Assembly (NCBI GenBank): GCA_945910005.1
Contig: OX246743.1
Coordinates: 5,714,018-5,778,017, forward strand
Direction: 5' to 3'
From: Isoperla grammatica
Taxonomy: Eukaryota; Arthropoda; Insecta; Plecoptera; Perlodidae
Length of the DNA stretch: 64,000 nucleotides
The notes under the pieces are model-generated. The model did not search any database, had not been told where the DNA came from, and saw only the letters and a program-made list of their open reading frames with translations. Shown here piece by piece: positions 10,736-22,100 of the stretch. The first letter of the stretch is position 1. Each line of letters opens with the position of its first letter. The translations under genes and the position numbers were made by a program.

Positions 10736-11719
10736 AGTTGCTGAGGATCCAAACTCCCTTCACTTTTCATTCTTGACAAGCTTCGCAATAGTTCAATCTA
10801 TTCCCACAAAATGCGAGAGCGAGTTAGATATTAAATTTGCATTAGGTGTACGGGGACCTCAATCCGGTTGCAAATATAGAATAAATCGAAGTACAATTAA
10901 ATCGCATCAATCATGTATAAAGAATCGAGCATGGACGCGATTGGTGTGCGGGAGCCCAATCATAGTGTTTAGTAAGTTTTCAAAATCAACCAGAGGTCTC
11001 TGGTATGAGAGTGAAGAAGGATTGAGTCCTATTACTTGTAAAGTTGTGAAAAGAGTTGAACTTGATTCCAGTTTTCAACTCTATCCTAATCTCACTCATT
11101 GTCATGTAAACAAGGCCATTGGAATGTAGAGAAATCTGACACCAGCTTCTGTACATCCTAGGAGGTCATTTAGTTTATTTGCATCCATTTATATGTTGTT
11201 TGAAAACTGACAACTTCACACTACAATCAACACAAGGTCCACTAAATCCCACAGCAAAGGCTTGAGGGGTTGAGCTCCAAAACCAGGTTGTCCCCCCCCC
11301 CCCCCCATTTCCACAATGTTAGAAATCTCATACATGCTCTGTAAATGGGCAAATCATCTGCCAAAACAAATACTAATAGACAAAAAAAAAGGGAAAATAA
11401 CAATTGAATTGTAGATCTTTTTGTCTGTTGCATTAGGTTAGGCCTACATTTAAATTTGGGAAAACATGCTTGCTTTTCCTTAGCAAGATCCATAATGTAG
11501 TGATTTTGGATCTCATTTGACGTCATTAATTCTCGCGCTGCTAGCGGCAATTTAGCGGACCTTGCATTTCGAAACACCACAATATATTGTGCCGGCACTG
11601 TTGACAAGATTGATTTGCAATGGAATTCGGCTACGTTGCCATCTCGCTCACTCATTCATTCCGAACTTATGATCCAAGCTATAAAACTGAATAAATCCAT
11701 CCAAATTCACTGCACTCCA
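10736..11719. other. Gene-free spacer
   Basis: Contains a long C homopolymer near 11292-11307 and no recognisable gene. A 134-codon open frame (10725-11129) has no family resemblance, splice support or codon bias. Confidence 0.5.
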
Positions 11720-11727
11720 GTTATAAC

Positions 11728-12138
11728 TAAGGATGCGTTATGATAAATAAATTCATATCGATAATCTCATTTTTTCCACAATATATCGCGGGCACATAAT
11801 ATCGCGAGACGATGTTATCGCTGTACAGTTATATCGAGAAATCACACCGAATGGAGACGTTTCCCAAGTTTGCCTAGTAATACCTTCGATAGCTGGTTTA
11901 TAGTTAATTAAATACACTCCTTAAGTTATTAATACAATGTCAATGTCATCATTTGAAATAATTATTGAAAGCTAATTAGTAATAATATAGTCAAACAACC
12001 GCCGCGCAAAGTTGTAAACTACGAGGATAACAAGACGTATTAACAATTTATGATACTGGATGCATAATAATATCGCGATGAATTTCGCGTTATGATATCA
12101 CATATTGTATCGATATACGATTATCGTTCGCATCACTA
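11728..12138. mobile_element. hAT MITE A (411 bp), first of a tandem pair
   Basis: Begins TAAGGATGCGTTATGATA and ends, read inward, TAGTGATGCGAACGATAA. Flanked by the 8-bp duplication GTTATAAC at 11720-11727 and 12139-12146. AT-rich with many ATCGATA words, no coding capacity. Confidence 0.85.
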
Positions 12139-12146
12139 GTTATAAC

Positions 12147-12546
12147 TAGGGATGCACACGATAATCGATATTACCGTTCGATATTCAATACAATACGCAA
12201 TCAATAAAATTTCGATAATCGATGATAAAAATATTATCGAATGGTACGATTTCTAAAAAAAAGCATATTCATAACATTATTTCGTTCTTCTCGGACCTTG
12301 AAGTATTGAAAACTCAAAGATATCGCCATAATACTGGACCTTGGGCCTCATAAAATGTCATGTCACATCAGATGTGTCCAAGTAATGTTACCATATAGTT
12401 ATGTGCTCGATTAGGCGACGTTATGTCACTGAAACTGTAAAAAATTGCTTCATGTTTTTTAATTTATTATCGTTCGATATTATCGATCATAATGCAGTCA
12501 TCTTTTCGACTATTCATCATTTTTATTTTATCGCTGTGCATCCCTA
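12147..12546. mobile_element. hAT MITE B (400 bp), second of a tandem pair
   Basis: TIR TAGGGATGCACA at both ends, flanked by GTTATAAC at 12139-12146 and 12547-12554. The left duplication is thus also the right duplication of MITE A. A second copy of the same family lies at 44789-45193 with a different 8-bp target (ATATTTAG). Confidence 0.9.
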
Positions 12547-12554
12547 GTTATAAC

Positions 12555-13165
12555 TGTATTCAACTTTACACCTCACAAATCATTTTAAAGGTTCATACTA
12601 TTATTACAGTACTACATTTGTTGGCTCTAGGTACTACAGCAATATACCAGTCACATAGCCTACATTTCATTTTGGTTTCATTTGACACAGCTTAAATTTG
12701 AAATTAGCCACTTTGTTTTAACCAAAGTAATAACCGGTAGGCCTACGCAATAAATAGGTCAATCAAATGGTTACACACAAGCAAGTGTATGACCCGTAAT
12801 TGGGCAGAGCTATAAAAACCAGAGAGGATAACAGTTTAGTTATTACTACCAGTAACTTGTTTTCAAGTATAGTAAAAAGTAAAAACATAACAAAATTACC
12901 TAAATAAAGTTTCTATCCTTTTGGATTGGTTCTGTTCACAGTGACGGGATAGAATACTTTACAGTAGGCTAAGAGTTTCTAAATAATTCATCAACCATGC
13001 AAATCAAAACAGTGTTGTATATATGTATATACACACACACACATATACATAGTTGTACTGTAAAGAATAGGCCGGGCCGAAAATCGCCGACGTAAGCGAC
13101 TCGGATGCCGCCGTTTCCGTTTTCGAGGTTGGGACACTTGTGACTTAGTACCGACGGGGTGCGTT
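12555..13165. other. 3' flank of the N-myristoyltransferase gene
   Basis: No other gene seen. Contains a short (CA)n/(TA)n microsatellite at about 13018-13050. I see no unambiguous minus-strand AATAAA close to the stop codon, so the 3' end of the transcript is undefined. Confidence 0.5.
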
Positions 13166-14590
13166 TCACTGCAGCACCAGTCCGATCTTGTTGGGCGCCA
13201 TCGACGGACATCGCCAGTTGAACAGGTAATACTGGAGGTTGCCGTCTCCGATGCCAAACTTCAACGGCTCTAGAAACTCCTTGTTCTCCATGAGGTCCAG
13301 CGCGTTGAACACGTCGAAGCCGTTGTTCTTGGCCGATACGAGCGCGTCCTCCATCAGTTCCACCCACGGCGTCGCCTTGGACACGTTGTAGAACGAGTAG
13401 GCCGCCTTGAGCGTCTTGTGCACGGGGTGGTGCATCACCGTCGACGGCAGCGTGTAGTAGCTGACAAAGTCGGTCAGCGCGGAGCCGTCGTCCACGACGA
13501 AACTGTCGACGATGCCCCCCTGCGGGTAGAACCAGTGTCGGAAGTCGTCCTCGGAGAAGACGGGCGCCAGGTCGAAGCGTAGCAGGTACTCGTCCAGGAG
13601 TCTGTGAGCCCGCGTGAGGTCCGCGGCCGTCATCTTCCGGAACCCGGGCGTGGTCGTCTGATTGGGCAGCTTGTAGAGCTTGAGCGTACGTTGCATCGTC
13701 ATGTTCCTGCTCAGGTGGCTGAACTTTACCTCGATGAGTTTCTTGGGGTTGAGCGAGCGGTGCCAGTAGCGACACGTGCCCACGGGCTTGGGCAGGACCA
13801 CGCCGGCCGTGTAGACCGCCTGGAATATCCCCGTGAGGTTCACCCGCCTCGTGATCTCGCGTATCAGCACCGGCGCCACGCGTTTCGAACGCAGCCGCTT
13901 GTGCACGCAGAGGAAGTTTATCTCGACGGTGGCGAGCGGCCGGCCGTAGACCCTCAGCGTCGCGGGTATCGCGCTTATGAAGCCCACCAGCTTGGCGCTC
14001 TTGTCCACGCGCACCCCGCAGTGCCACTCTCTGCGCCACCCGGGCGGCTGCAACGCCCACTTCAGGAAGTGGGGCGGATAGTCGAAGCGGAACATCGCGT
14101 CGTCGTCTTCCACGTAGTTCTCGTTGAGGAGCACGTAGAGTTCCTTGAGGACGAGGGGTTCGTCCAGGTTGAGGGTGTCCCACGAGAAGCCCTGGGGCAG
14201 GGAGTAGCACTCGGCACGTATCTCCGTCTTATCCCCCTCGATAGACTCGTTGCGCGTTATCTTCTCGTCCATCTTGGGCACTGGCTGCGTGTTCCAGAAC
14301 TGGTACTGCTTCTGTAACGCCTCCTCCGTCGTCTTGGCCGGCTTCTGCTGAAACGAGAGCACCTCCATCGCCTTGCGTATGTCCTGGATCGATATGTTGG
14401 AGCCGGGCTGCGCCTCGGACTCGTCCGACTTGTTGGTTGTCTCGGCCAGTTTGTCCTTCGCTGCCGACGCCGAGGAAGTCTTCTTGCGACGGTTTCTCTT
14501 CTTGTCGCCGCCCTTGGACTTTGCGTCGCTGTCGTTCGCGTCTATTTTGTCGCTGGCGTCGCTTTTGCCGAGTTCCGGTTTGCCGTCCAT
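13166..14590 (-). CDS. NMT1: Glycylpeptide N-tetradecanoyltransferase (N-myristoyltransferase)
   Basis: 474 residues in one uninterrupted frame. The enzyme moves myristate from myristoyl-CoA to the N-terminal glycine of client proteins, co-translationally at the ribosome. Seen: an acidic/lysine-rich N-terminal region with the basic KKRNRRKK patch (about 30-37, the ribosome-targeting type); GNAT-fold signature EINFLCVHK (about 223-231) followed by [11 protein letters not shown]; second signature [13 protein letters not shown] near 441-455; and the C terminus GLVLQ, whose carboxylate is the catalytic base in this family. Length is close to the usual 450-500 residues. It is markedly GC-richer than its flanks, so long antisense frames appear. 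Vertebrate NMT genes have about a dozen exons; this copy has none in the coding region, so it is either a retrocopy or a lineage that lost introns. No poly-A tail or target duplication was noticed. NMT1 is used because metazoan invertebrates usually have a single NMT. Confidence 0.95.
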   Translation of the reverse strand: MDGKPELGKSDASDKIDANDSDAKSKGGDKKRNRRKKTSSASAAKDKLAETTNKSDESEAQPGSNISIQDIRKAMEVLSFQQKPAKTTEEALQKQYQFWNTQPVPKMDEKITRNESIEGDKTEIRAECYSLPQGFSWDTLNLDEPLVLKELYVLLNENYVEDDDAMFRFDYPPHFLKWALQPPGWRREWHCGVRVDKSAKLVGFISAIPATLRVYGRPLATVEINFLCVHKRLRSKRVAPVLIREITRRVNLTGIFQAVYTAGVVLPKPVGTCRYWHRSLNPKKLIEVKFSHLSRNMTMQRTLKLYKLPNQTTTPGFRKMTAADLTRAHRLLDEYLLRFDLAPVFSEDDFRHWFYPQGGIVDSFVVDDGSALTDFVSYYTLPSTVMHHPVHKTLKAAYSFYNVSKATPWVELMEDALVSAKNNGFDVFNALDLMENKEFLEPLKFGIGDGNLQYYLFNWRCPSMAPNKIGLVLQ

Positions 14591-14922
14591 GTTTGCGTGT
14601 CTTCAATGGTGCAGCATAAAATAGGTCAGCGGTGCAGATGGCTGAAGTTGAATGGCAATGAAGAAATGGGGATGTACCTATAAAGATCAAGTTGCCATTA
14701 GGCTACACCAAATAAAAATTAGGTAGATAAACTTCATGACACACAGAATGAGACACAGAAACACAGAATGCCAAGATTGATCATTATCCACATGGCAAAA
14801 GGGATAATCCCCATCCCACTGGCTAATGACTCGATATCGATCCGTGTAATAACAAATAACACACGACTATTTGGATCTGGTTTTTGTCAATAGGCCTACT
14901 AGACTTGGACCTACATACACTC
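14591..14922. other. 5' flank of NMT (minus strand promoter side)
   Basis: No coding feature. A 5' untranslated exon and promoter would be expected here, but no clear TATA or initiator could be assigned. Confidence 0.4.
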
Positions 14923-15231
14923 ACGTAGGCTTTCGCGGCCCAAGTCAATTGATAAACTTGAACTTGGCTTCCGGGTATAGCAGCGTCGATTACTGCTAAA
15001 CAGCTGACGTTTCGGGCAGGTTACACCGCCCATCTTCAAAGCTAAAACTCGAAGAAGTCACAGAATGAAACCTACTCGGTCCAGCTCTACTCTGTGACTG
15101 ACACAGAGTGGAGCTGGACCGAGTAGGTTTCATTCTGCTCTGAAGATGGGCGGTGTAACCTGCCCGAAACGTCAGCTTTTTAGCAGTAATCGACGCGGCT
15201 ATACCCGGAAGCTAAGTCCAAGTTTATTAAT
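14923..15231. mobile_element. Penelope-like terminal palindrome with hammerhead-like core, copy 1
   Basis: Two inverted arms of about 130-150 bp meet near 15103. The right arm holds CTGAAGA (15140-15146), a GGGC...GCCC stem and GAAAC (from 15166); the left arm carries the same on the minus strand (TTTC near 15010, TCTTCA near 15033). The outer tail at 14923-14943, read inverted, is GGGCCGCGAAAGCCTACG, also present at the end of copy 2. CUGANGA-stem-GAAA is the catalytic-core arrangement of hammerhead ribozymes, known from Penelope-like retroelements. The left arm has TTGAAGA, so that core is mutated. I could not build a full stem I plus NUH cleavage site, so self-cleavage is not claimed. Confidence 0.65.
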
Positions 15232-16329
15232 AGGCCTACATATTTTATATTATATAAAATTAAGTTATTAATTGTATGTTTACAACTTGCAATATTTGCA
15301 CGTTAATAATAATCGGTAAAGAAAACGGCCAAATAAACCAAAAAAATGCATGCCAGAACCTTTTGAGAAGGTAGGCAGCAAAAACTCGAACTAACACAAC
15401 AGGGCTACAGGGTTGGTTCAGTTGCTTGAAATTAAAGTCCCCCACTGAGAATCAGTCTTGTTACTGGGGATACTCTATAAATATGAATTTATTTATTGTA
15501 TCAATTTTCATACGAAAATGAATATTAATTGTGGATCGATCACAATGTTTTAAATTGATAATTTTTTTTATCAACAAGAAATTAGGCCTAGTCATTAAAC
15601 CATTGACATCCCCTAACCTTGTAACACACAGTAGCCTAAGGATTGATATTACAATGTCCAATCAATTGTTTAATCTTTGAATGCCAGTAATTTTGTATTC
15701 ACCCTAGCCAGCACCAATCAAATGCTTTGAAGTTTCAGTTTACTTGTTCGTTGTAATACTAGTACTAAGTCTAGATAAGATAGTAAAAATACATGCCTTG
15801 TTAGAGTAGGCCTACCTAGAAACCTGCATCAAACTTCGCGCACATGTGGCATACTTTGCATGGCTGATGAATAAAACAAAGAAGTCAACGGACTTGGAAC
15901 TCACTAATAGATTGTGTTTCGCGAGTACAATAAGGTGACAACGTTCTGAGTGTGTCTGTACAAAACCCCTGCCAGCAGATGTTTACACAGCACAGTAGAC
16001 GTCTGAAACAGAAATGAGTCTTTGATTTCTTAAATTCAGAATAAGTAGACCTAAGCAACGACTCGTACCAGATATACATTGCTTACGTTAGACTTTTGAC
16101 ACATTGTGTCAGGAACTAGCAGATCTAAGAGGTGTGTGCTATCCTACTCGCATGCAAACCCCGCACTTTGATGTCTTCCGCAGAGGCCAATACCTCTAGG
16201 CCTAATTACACTATGAACTTGTTATCTCTTAGCCCCGGGATAGATTAGATAGGTAAACGGTCGCTCTGCATGTCATAAAAAGTGGCAAAGGAGATGACTG
16301 ATGGTTGACTAGGGCTACGTCACAACATA
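15232..16329. other. Gene-free spacer
   Basis: AT-rich, scattered single TAGGCCTA words, no supported gene or TE end. Confidence 0.5.
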
Positions 16330-17515
16330 GTTTAAAAAAAAGGCATACAAGGCAGTTGTGAGACCGGGGCTGGAATATGCAGCAATGGTATGGGACCCGT
16401 ATACGAGTAAAGGACAAGAAGGCACTGGAGTTTGTCGTTGAAGGGTGGCCAGGAGAGTCTTCAGGAAGGGAAAGAGATACAAGGAGATGGATAAATGGGG
16501 TGGAAAGGGTGCAGGGTGCATGAGAGTGTAGCTAAAACGGTCAGGGAGCTGGGATGGGAGAGAAGGAGATATAGGCTAGGGAATGGGTATAGAATTACAA
16601 GAGATCACGAGGGGTGGGGCCGTGGGGGGAGATGAACAGATTAGCCAAGACAGCAACATATAGGGCTGTGTTCTCCAAATACATCTGGGTCAATCTGAGC
16701 TAGCTCGGGTCGTGCCGTATCATTCTTCATAAGCATCTGAGCTAGCTCGCTAGCGTCTCAAAATCTGAGCAGAGCTATCGGAGCTAGCTCGGGATACTCA
16801 CATTTTGGAAACAGATCTTCTAAATCGGTCACAAGTGCTGGTATTGCAAGTTTGTTGATAAGGCAAAAGAAAGTGTTCAAGTACACGTAACCCTAACCCA
16901 CGCAATATGAGGAAAGTGTTATAATTAGTATGTTGTCACTTAAGAAATGTCGTAGGAACTGTCATGATAATGACATGACTAACCTCAAAAGTGTGCAGGT
17001 TGATACGGAAATGGCTCTTAAACTGCCTCGTATTCATTCTGGGTCACATTCTTCAGAATATAAAATTAATATCTTTGCAGCGCAACATTCCACTTATCAT
17101 TATCATCATCGAAAGTCATAAACTTTGCTCCGTGGTAAACAGTCATAATATGCCAACGACGAAGATTATCCTCCATATTGTAAACAACACAAATCTGTCA
17201 AGTTGTTCTTCAAAACAATCTGTCAAGCGAGCTCATACCATGTGACCGAGCTAGCTCGGCCAGACGTTCAGATATATTTGGACAACACAGCCAGGGAAAG
17301 TGGTGATCATGAGTGGAAGATGGAAAGGAGGAGTTGGAAAACAGATGTGGGCAAATTCTTCTTCATGGGAAGGACGGCTGTGGATTTGAATGGTTTAGAG
17401 GAACTGGTGTGAAAGAGGATCAAAAGTTTTGGGAAGAGACTGAAAAAACCAAAGCAAGGGAGGAGGGTAAGGTAGAAGGACAGAGTGGAAGAGGAGAGGA
17501 TGGAGGAGCACGGCT
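16330..17515 (+). pseudogene. Jockey/CR1-type LINE fragment, interrupted by a MITE
   Basis: The plus strand near 16341-16400 reads AYKAVVRPGLEYAAMVW, the conserved C-terminal end of non-LTR reverse transcriptases of the jockey/CR1 group. It is followed by a lysine/arginine-rich QRR-like segment with frameshifts. Similar purine-rich sequence resumes after about 17295 (WKMERRSW..., then KEDQKFWEETEK frame). The 5' part of the element is absent and the frame is broken, so this is a dead, 5'-truncated copy. Confidence 0.7.
16664..17293. mobile_element. MITE inserted in the LINE fragment, with GAGCTAGCTC repeats
   Basis: Left end GGCTGTGTTCTCCAAATA and right end, read inverted, GGCTGTGTTGTCCAAATA; both then run into repeated GAGCTAGCTCGG palindromic words. 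About 630 bp, no transposase. Flanks do not show a clear target duplication, so the superfamily is open (hAT is plausible). Confidence 0.7.
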
Positions 17516-17535
17516 TGTGCAGAAAAGGGGGGAGG

Positions 17536-17721
17536 AAGCGGTTTCAGTAAATATCGGGCACAGTGGTCTACGTGATAAAAATCCAAGTATTAATACAATT
17601 TGAAAGTGTAATTTGTTTTTGAAATGTAATATCTTGGCTTAGACCTACACCTTCTTCAAATTGTATTAATACTATGATTTTTACTACGTGGACCGCTGTG
17701 CCCAATATTTACTGCGGTTTC
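17536..17721. repeat. Inverted repeat, ~65-bp arms
   Basis: GCGGTTTCAGTAAATAT...TATTAATACAATTTG on the left is matched by its inverted copy CAAATTGTATTAATA...ATATTTACTGCGG on the right, with a ~50-bp loop. Possibly a small MITE; no target duplication seen. Confidence 0.65.
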
Positions 17722-17796
17722 TCTGCCATTGGTGAGATAGGCCTAGCGCCACCGCAGATGAGAAAAAAGAGTGAAAGTAGGTAAGTAAAAGTAATT

Positions 17797-17921
17797 GTCG
17801 GTGCACAATAGCCAGGGAAGGAGCTCCGGTAACGGGAAAGTTCGCTATAATTTAACATTGCCCGGTAACGTTAACGGGTAGGCCCTAGCTCCTTCCAGGG
17901 CTATTGTGCACCGACCATAAA
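17797..17921. repeat. Short inverted repeat (hairpin MITE-like)
   Basis: GTCGGTGCACAATAGCC...GGAAGGAGCT and the inverted AGCTCCTTCC...GGGCTATTGTGCACCGAC face each other over a ~60-bp centre that itself contains CCGGTAACG repeats. Non-coding. Confidence 0.7.
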
Positions 17922-17995
17922 AGAGGAGGAATGAATGGAAGAGAAACGATGCCTGCCACCGGACCGGTCAGCAAGGAACAGCGGAATAACAACAA

Positions 17996-18300
17996 CTAGG
18001 CCTAGGCCTAGGCCTACAATAAGCTGAGCCTTTTAGAGCCTAGGCCTAGATCCCCGTTAGATAAGGGCCAAATAGGCGAGTAGGCCCTACTTAGGTTAGA
18101 GTTACGGGGCTTATATTACGCCAAGGTCTTTCTTTTTAAGAGAGGACAAACCAGGGCTTACTTTGAGTAGGCCTAGGCCTAGGCCTAGGCCTAGGTTAGC
18201 GCTTCCGCTCAACCTGGGGCGGTAGGCCTAGGCGAATAGGCTCCCTGGGCCAAAGGCCTAGGCCTAGGCCCCCTAGGCCTACTCCAAACTTTTTTTATGC
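17996..18300. repeat. (TAGGCC)n hexanucleotide arrays
   Basis: Several short tandem runs of TAGGCC (for example at about 17997-18015, 18170-18195 and 18253-18285), with isolated copies between them. Because TAGGCCTA is a palindrome, the arrays read the same on both strands. Comparable arrays lie at 46440-46610, 47465-47770 and 53836-54240. Confidence 0.85.
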
Positions 18301-19136
18301 AGTTGAATAATAATCTACAATAAGGTTGGCCTAGGCCTATGTGTGTAACGTAATTTGTACATACCTTAATATTATAATAGGTTACAAAAGCACTGAACTA
18401 GCCAGACCTAAATTAAATGAAGTGTCCTAGGCCTAGCCTAAAAACTACCTATCGTTCTGTCGGTAGGCCTACTCCGTTCTCATAGGCCTCCTCTTCAAGA
18501 GCAAGAGTCATTTCCGGGAAAATAAAAAGTGCGAAAGAGAGGGATCTTCGTGTAAAAGTCCAATATTTCATGAAATTCACAATTTTTAATTGCAATTTTT
18601 TTTTCTAAGTATTCGTTAAGACTGTGAATTTTGCATTACATTCTAATACGTGTATGTAACCTAGTGATAATTTGACTACGTAATCATCTTGAGTCGGTAC
18701 AGAAAATGTTTATTTCACCGGCTGGAAATCGATTTTTGCTGCCGGCTGCGCACTTTCGTGTTGTTGTGGTTGACCTGCAGCTGTCAATGACGTAGAGTTG
18801 TTGTTATTTTTGTGATCTCCGTGTCGCTTTGTGAGTATTATTAAGTGCGTACTAATCGTTTGGGAGGAAGACGAAGTAAGTGATTGTCTACTGAACCTGA
18901 TACCAGTGGAGCCGATGGTAAATATTCCTCCGTAGCTTAGCCAGAGAGGCTAGACCTAGGCTGTCACTTGACAAGAGGACCGGGCCGTCAGCTAGGGCTA
19001 GGGCCTAGGCTATCCTACGTTAGCCCAGGTCTTCGGTTGGGTGACACTTTGTCTTTTCGCTTAAGGTCTACATTCATAGGTTTGTCTAACATTGTTGTTA
19101 TTTCTAATAGCACATAACCTAATCTACACTTCTAAA
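18301..19136 (+). promoter_or_regulatory. Presumed 5' region of the GH31 gene with a likely non-coding first exon
   Basis: A good donor, TTT|GTGAGTA, lies at 18831. A pyrimidine-rich acceptor ending TTTCTAATAG lies at about 19110, 27 bp before the start codon. This suggests a 5'-untranslated exon ending at 18830 and an intron 18831-19110. Inferred from splice signals only; no TATA box was identified. Confidence 0.4.
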
Positions 19137-22100
19137 ATGAGGGAGTCTATTATTAAAAAGCTATTGAAGAAATTCAGAGTCCCGGACGCCTGTAACCTAG
19201 TAGAAAACAACGACAAAAAAGATGTAGGCCTATCTCCGTCGGACTTGAACAACATGGAGATCACCTCAGAAGATTTTAAGATAGAATACGAAGTGGAAGG
19301 CGAAGTAGTGACAGAGCTGTGTCCTCACCGCCCAAACATCGCAACGTGTTTGATCACTCTTTTTCTGATGATCGTCTTCTTTGTATTACCAGTTGTGTAT
19401 CTCTTCCATTGTTTTGGGTTGCTAAATGGCAACTGGAAAAACAACCACAAGTACGACCATTTTGAGAGTCACAATATTTTCATCATGTCCGAACGGCGTG
19501 CAGATATGAATCACATTACAGATAATCTGGAGAAAACTTTGAAACAAGTCAAGCCAAAGATTTCTCTAGATCTAGGCCTACTTAAATCTTACTTCCCTTC
19601 ACTCATTCCACCGCAGCAATGCTCAAATATTCCAGACTCCCTCAAGTTTGACTGTTTCCCAGAGGACAATGCCAACGAGGCTGCGTGCAAAGTTCGCGGT
19701 TGTTGCTGGTCGGCCAAAAAGACTGAACAAGTAGACGTTCCACTGGACGTTCCTTATTGCTTCTACCCAGACAATTATAAAGGTTACGATTGGGTCAATG
19801 TTTCGGAAACACAACACGGTGTTTCCGCGTACATGCGACGCAGTGTCAAGTCTCCCTATCCCAACGACGTCCAGATTATCCACGTTGACGTTAGGTACGA
19901 GACTCAAGACCGTATTCGTATAAAAATATCGGATCCTCTACACGCTCGATTCGAACCTCCCTATCCGGAGGTTCCAATCATTGACAGAGCTTCACCTAAG
20001 ACAAACTATAAATTTGTCATCGATCGCAACCAAACTGGATTCAAAGTCATACGTAAAGCTGATAACCAAGCCATATTCAACTCTCAAAATATTGGGGGTA
20101 TGATTTTTGCTGACCAGTTTCTTCAGATTTCTTCACTACTGTCTTCGAATTACATCTATGGCCTCGGCGAACATAGATCCACTTTCTTGCTTTCAACTCA
20201 TTGGCAAAAGTTTACAATGTGGAATCACGACTCCGTGCCAAAAGAAAATACTAACCTTTACGGAACTCATCCCTTCTACATGGTTCTGGAAAAGTCTGGT
20301 TTAAGTCACGGTGTGTTTCTCCTCAACAGTAACGCATTAGAGGTGATTCTTCAGCCAACGCCTGCCATCACTTTCCGAGCCATTGGTGGTATCTTGGATT
20401 TCTACATCTTTCTCGGTCCGACACCGTCCGACGTCGCTAAACAATACACGGATGTTGTCGGTAAACCCTACATGCCCCCGTATTGGTCTCTCGGTTTTCA
20501 TTTGTGCCGTTTCGGTTACAAGAGCTTGAATAACACCCGGGAAGTATGGAAACGAACGAGGGACTTCGGCATTCCTTTGGACGTACAATGGAACGACTTG
20601 GATTACATGAACAACTCGAACGATTTCACTTACGACAAAGTCAACTTCGAAGGTTTGCCGAAGTTCGTCGACGAACTACACGATCTGGGCATGAAGTACA
20701 CGGTGTTGATCGATCCGGGCGTCAGCGCGGCAGAAAAGATCGGCACCTATCCGCCCTACGACCAAGGCGCGAAACTGGGCATATTCGTCAAGAACTCGTC
20801 GGGGCAGCCGTTCGAGGGCAAGGTGTGGAACGGCGTGTCGACCGTCTGGCCAGACTTCACCCACCCGAGCACCGTCGACTACTGGACGAACCAGCTCAGG
20901 ACTCTGCATGACGAGTTCCAGTTCGACGGCGCCTGGATCGACATGAACGAGCCGAGCAACTTCTACTCGGGCGCGAAGGACGGCTGTCCCGCCAACAACC
21001 TAGAACACCCGCCGTATGTTCCGGCTGTCGACGGGGGCGTTCTCTACTACAAGTCGCTGTGCATGTCGAGCCGACAGTACGCGGGTTCTCACTACGACGT
21101 TCACAACCTCTACGGCTTCACCGAGGCGATAGTGACGAGTTTCGCCATGACGGAGATACGAGCGAAGCGACCTTTCGTCATCTCGCGGGCGACGTTCCCG
21201 GGCCACGGCCACTTTGCCGGCCACTGGACGGGAGACATAGAGTCCTCGTGGTACGACATGAGGCGTACCGTGCCGCAGGTGTTGAACCTCAACATGTTCG
21301 GCATACCGCTGGTCGGGGCGGACATATGCGGCTTCAACGGCAACACGACCGCGGCCTTGTGCAACCGCTGGTCCCAGCTCGGCGCGTTCTACCCCTTCTC
21401 CCGCAACCACAACACGGACGACGGGATAGACCAGGACCCCGTGGCCTTGGGCAGGGACGTGGCCACCTCCGCGAAGAACGCCCTCCTCGTACGCTACTCC
21501 CTCCTGCCTTACCTCTACACGCTCTTCTACGACGCGCACACGCGGGGCGCCCTCGTAGCGAGACCCCTCCTGTTCGAGTTCCCCCGCGACCCGCAGACCT
21601 ACGTCATAGACGACCAGTTCCTCTGGGGCTCGGCGCTGATGATCGTCCCCGTGTTAGACCCGGACCGCACGGAAGTGTCAGCGTACCTGCCCAACGCCGT
21701 CTGGTACGACTTCTACTCCATGTCGCGTGTGTCGGCGTCGGGGAAACGCGAGACCCTCCCCGCCCCCCTCCACAGGATCCCCTTACTCGTCCGCGGGGGT
21801 TACATCCTCCCCATGCAGCGGCCGGAAGTCACGACGGTCGCGAGCCGCAAGAATCCCGTCGCGCTATTGGCCGCGCCCGACGAGAGCGGAAACGCTGACG
21901 GGGTCCTCTTCTGGGACGACGGCGACACCATCAACACGGTCGTCGACGGGCGATACAACCTGTTGAACTTTACGCTGCGTGGCGTCGTGCTGACGGGCTG
22001 CGCAGACCGATGGGGATACGACGTAACGCTGACGCTCGGAAAGGTGACGGTGCTCGGCGTCGACGCGCCCGTCAAGACAGTCTATGTCAACGAGGCTGCC

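Noticed and set aside
10725..11129. 134-codon open frame on the plus strand
   Set aside because: No recognisable domain, begins at the end of a MITE, and shows no splice or codon-usage support.
13604..14317. 237-codon plus-strand open frame opposite NMT, and a 413-codon minus-strand frame from 12969 to 14210 in another register
   Set aside because: Both are shadows of the GC-rich NMT coding sequence, arginine/proline-rich and without domain resemblance. The NMT frame explains the codon bias.
17313..17603. 96-codon acidic/basic open frame
   Set aside because: It is part of the purine-rich LINE remnant and the adjoining inverted repeat, with no intact domain.
19092..19136. Upstream start for the GH31 protein giving MLLFLIAH...
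   Set aside because: It would need a TTG start and crosses a probable splice acceptor (TTTCTAATAG); the ATG at 19137 is preferred.
21000..21898. Long alternative frames (179 and 279 codons) across the GH31 gene
   Set aside because: They result from the GC-rich 3' half of the glucosidase exon; compositionally biased and with no family motifs.
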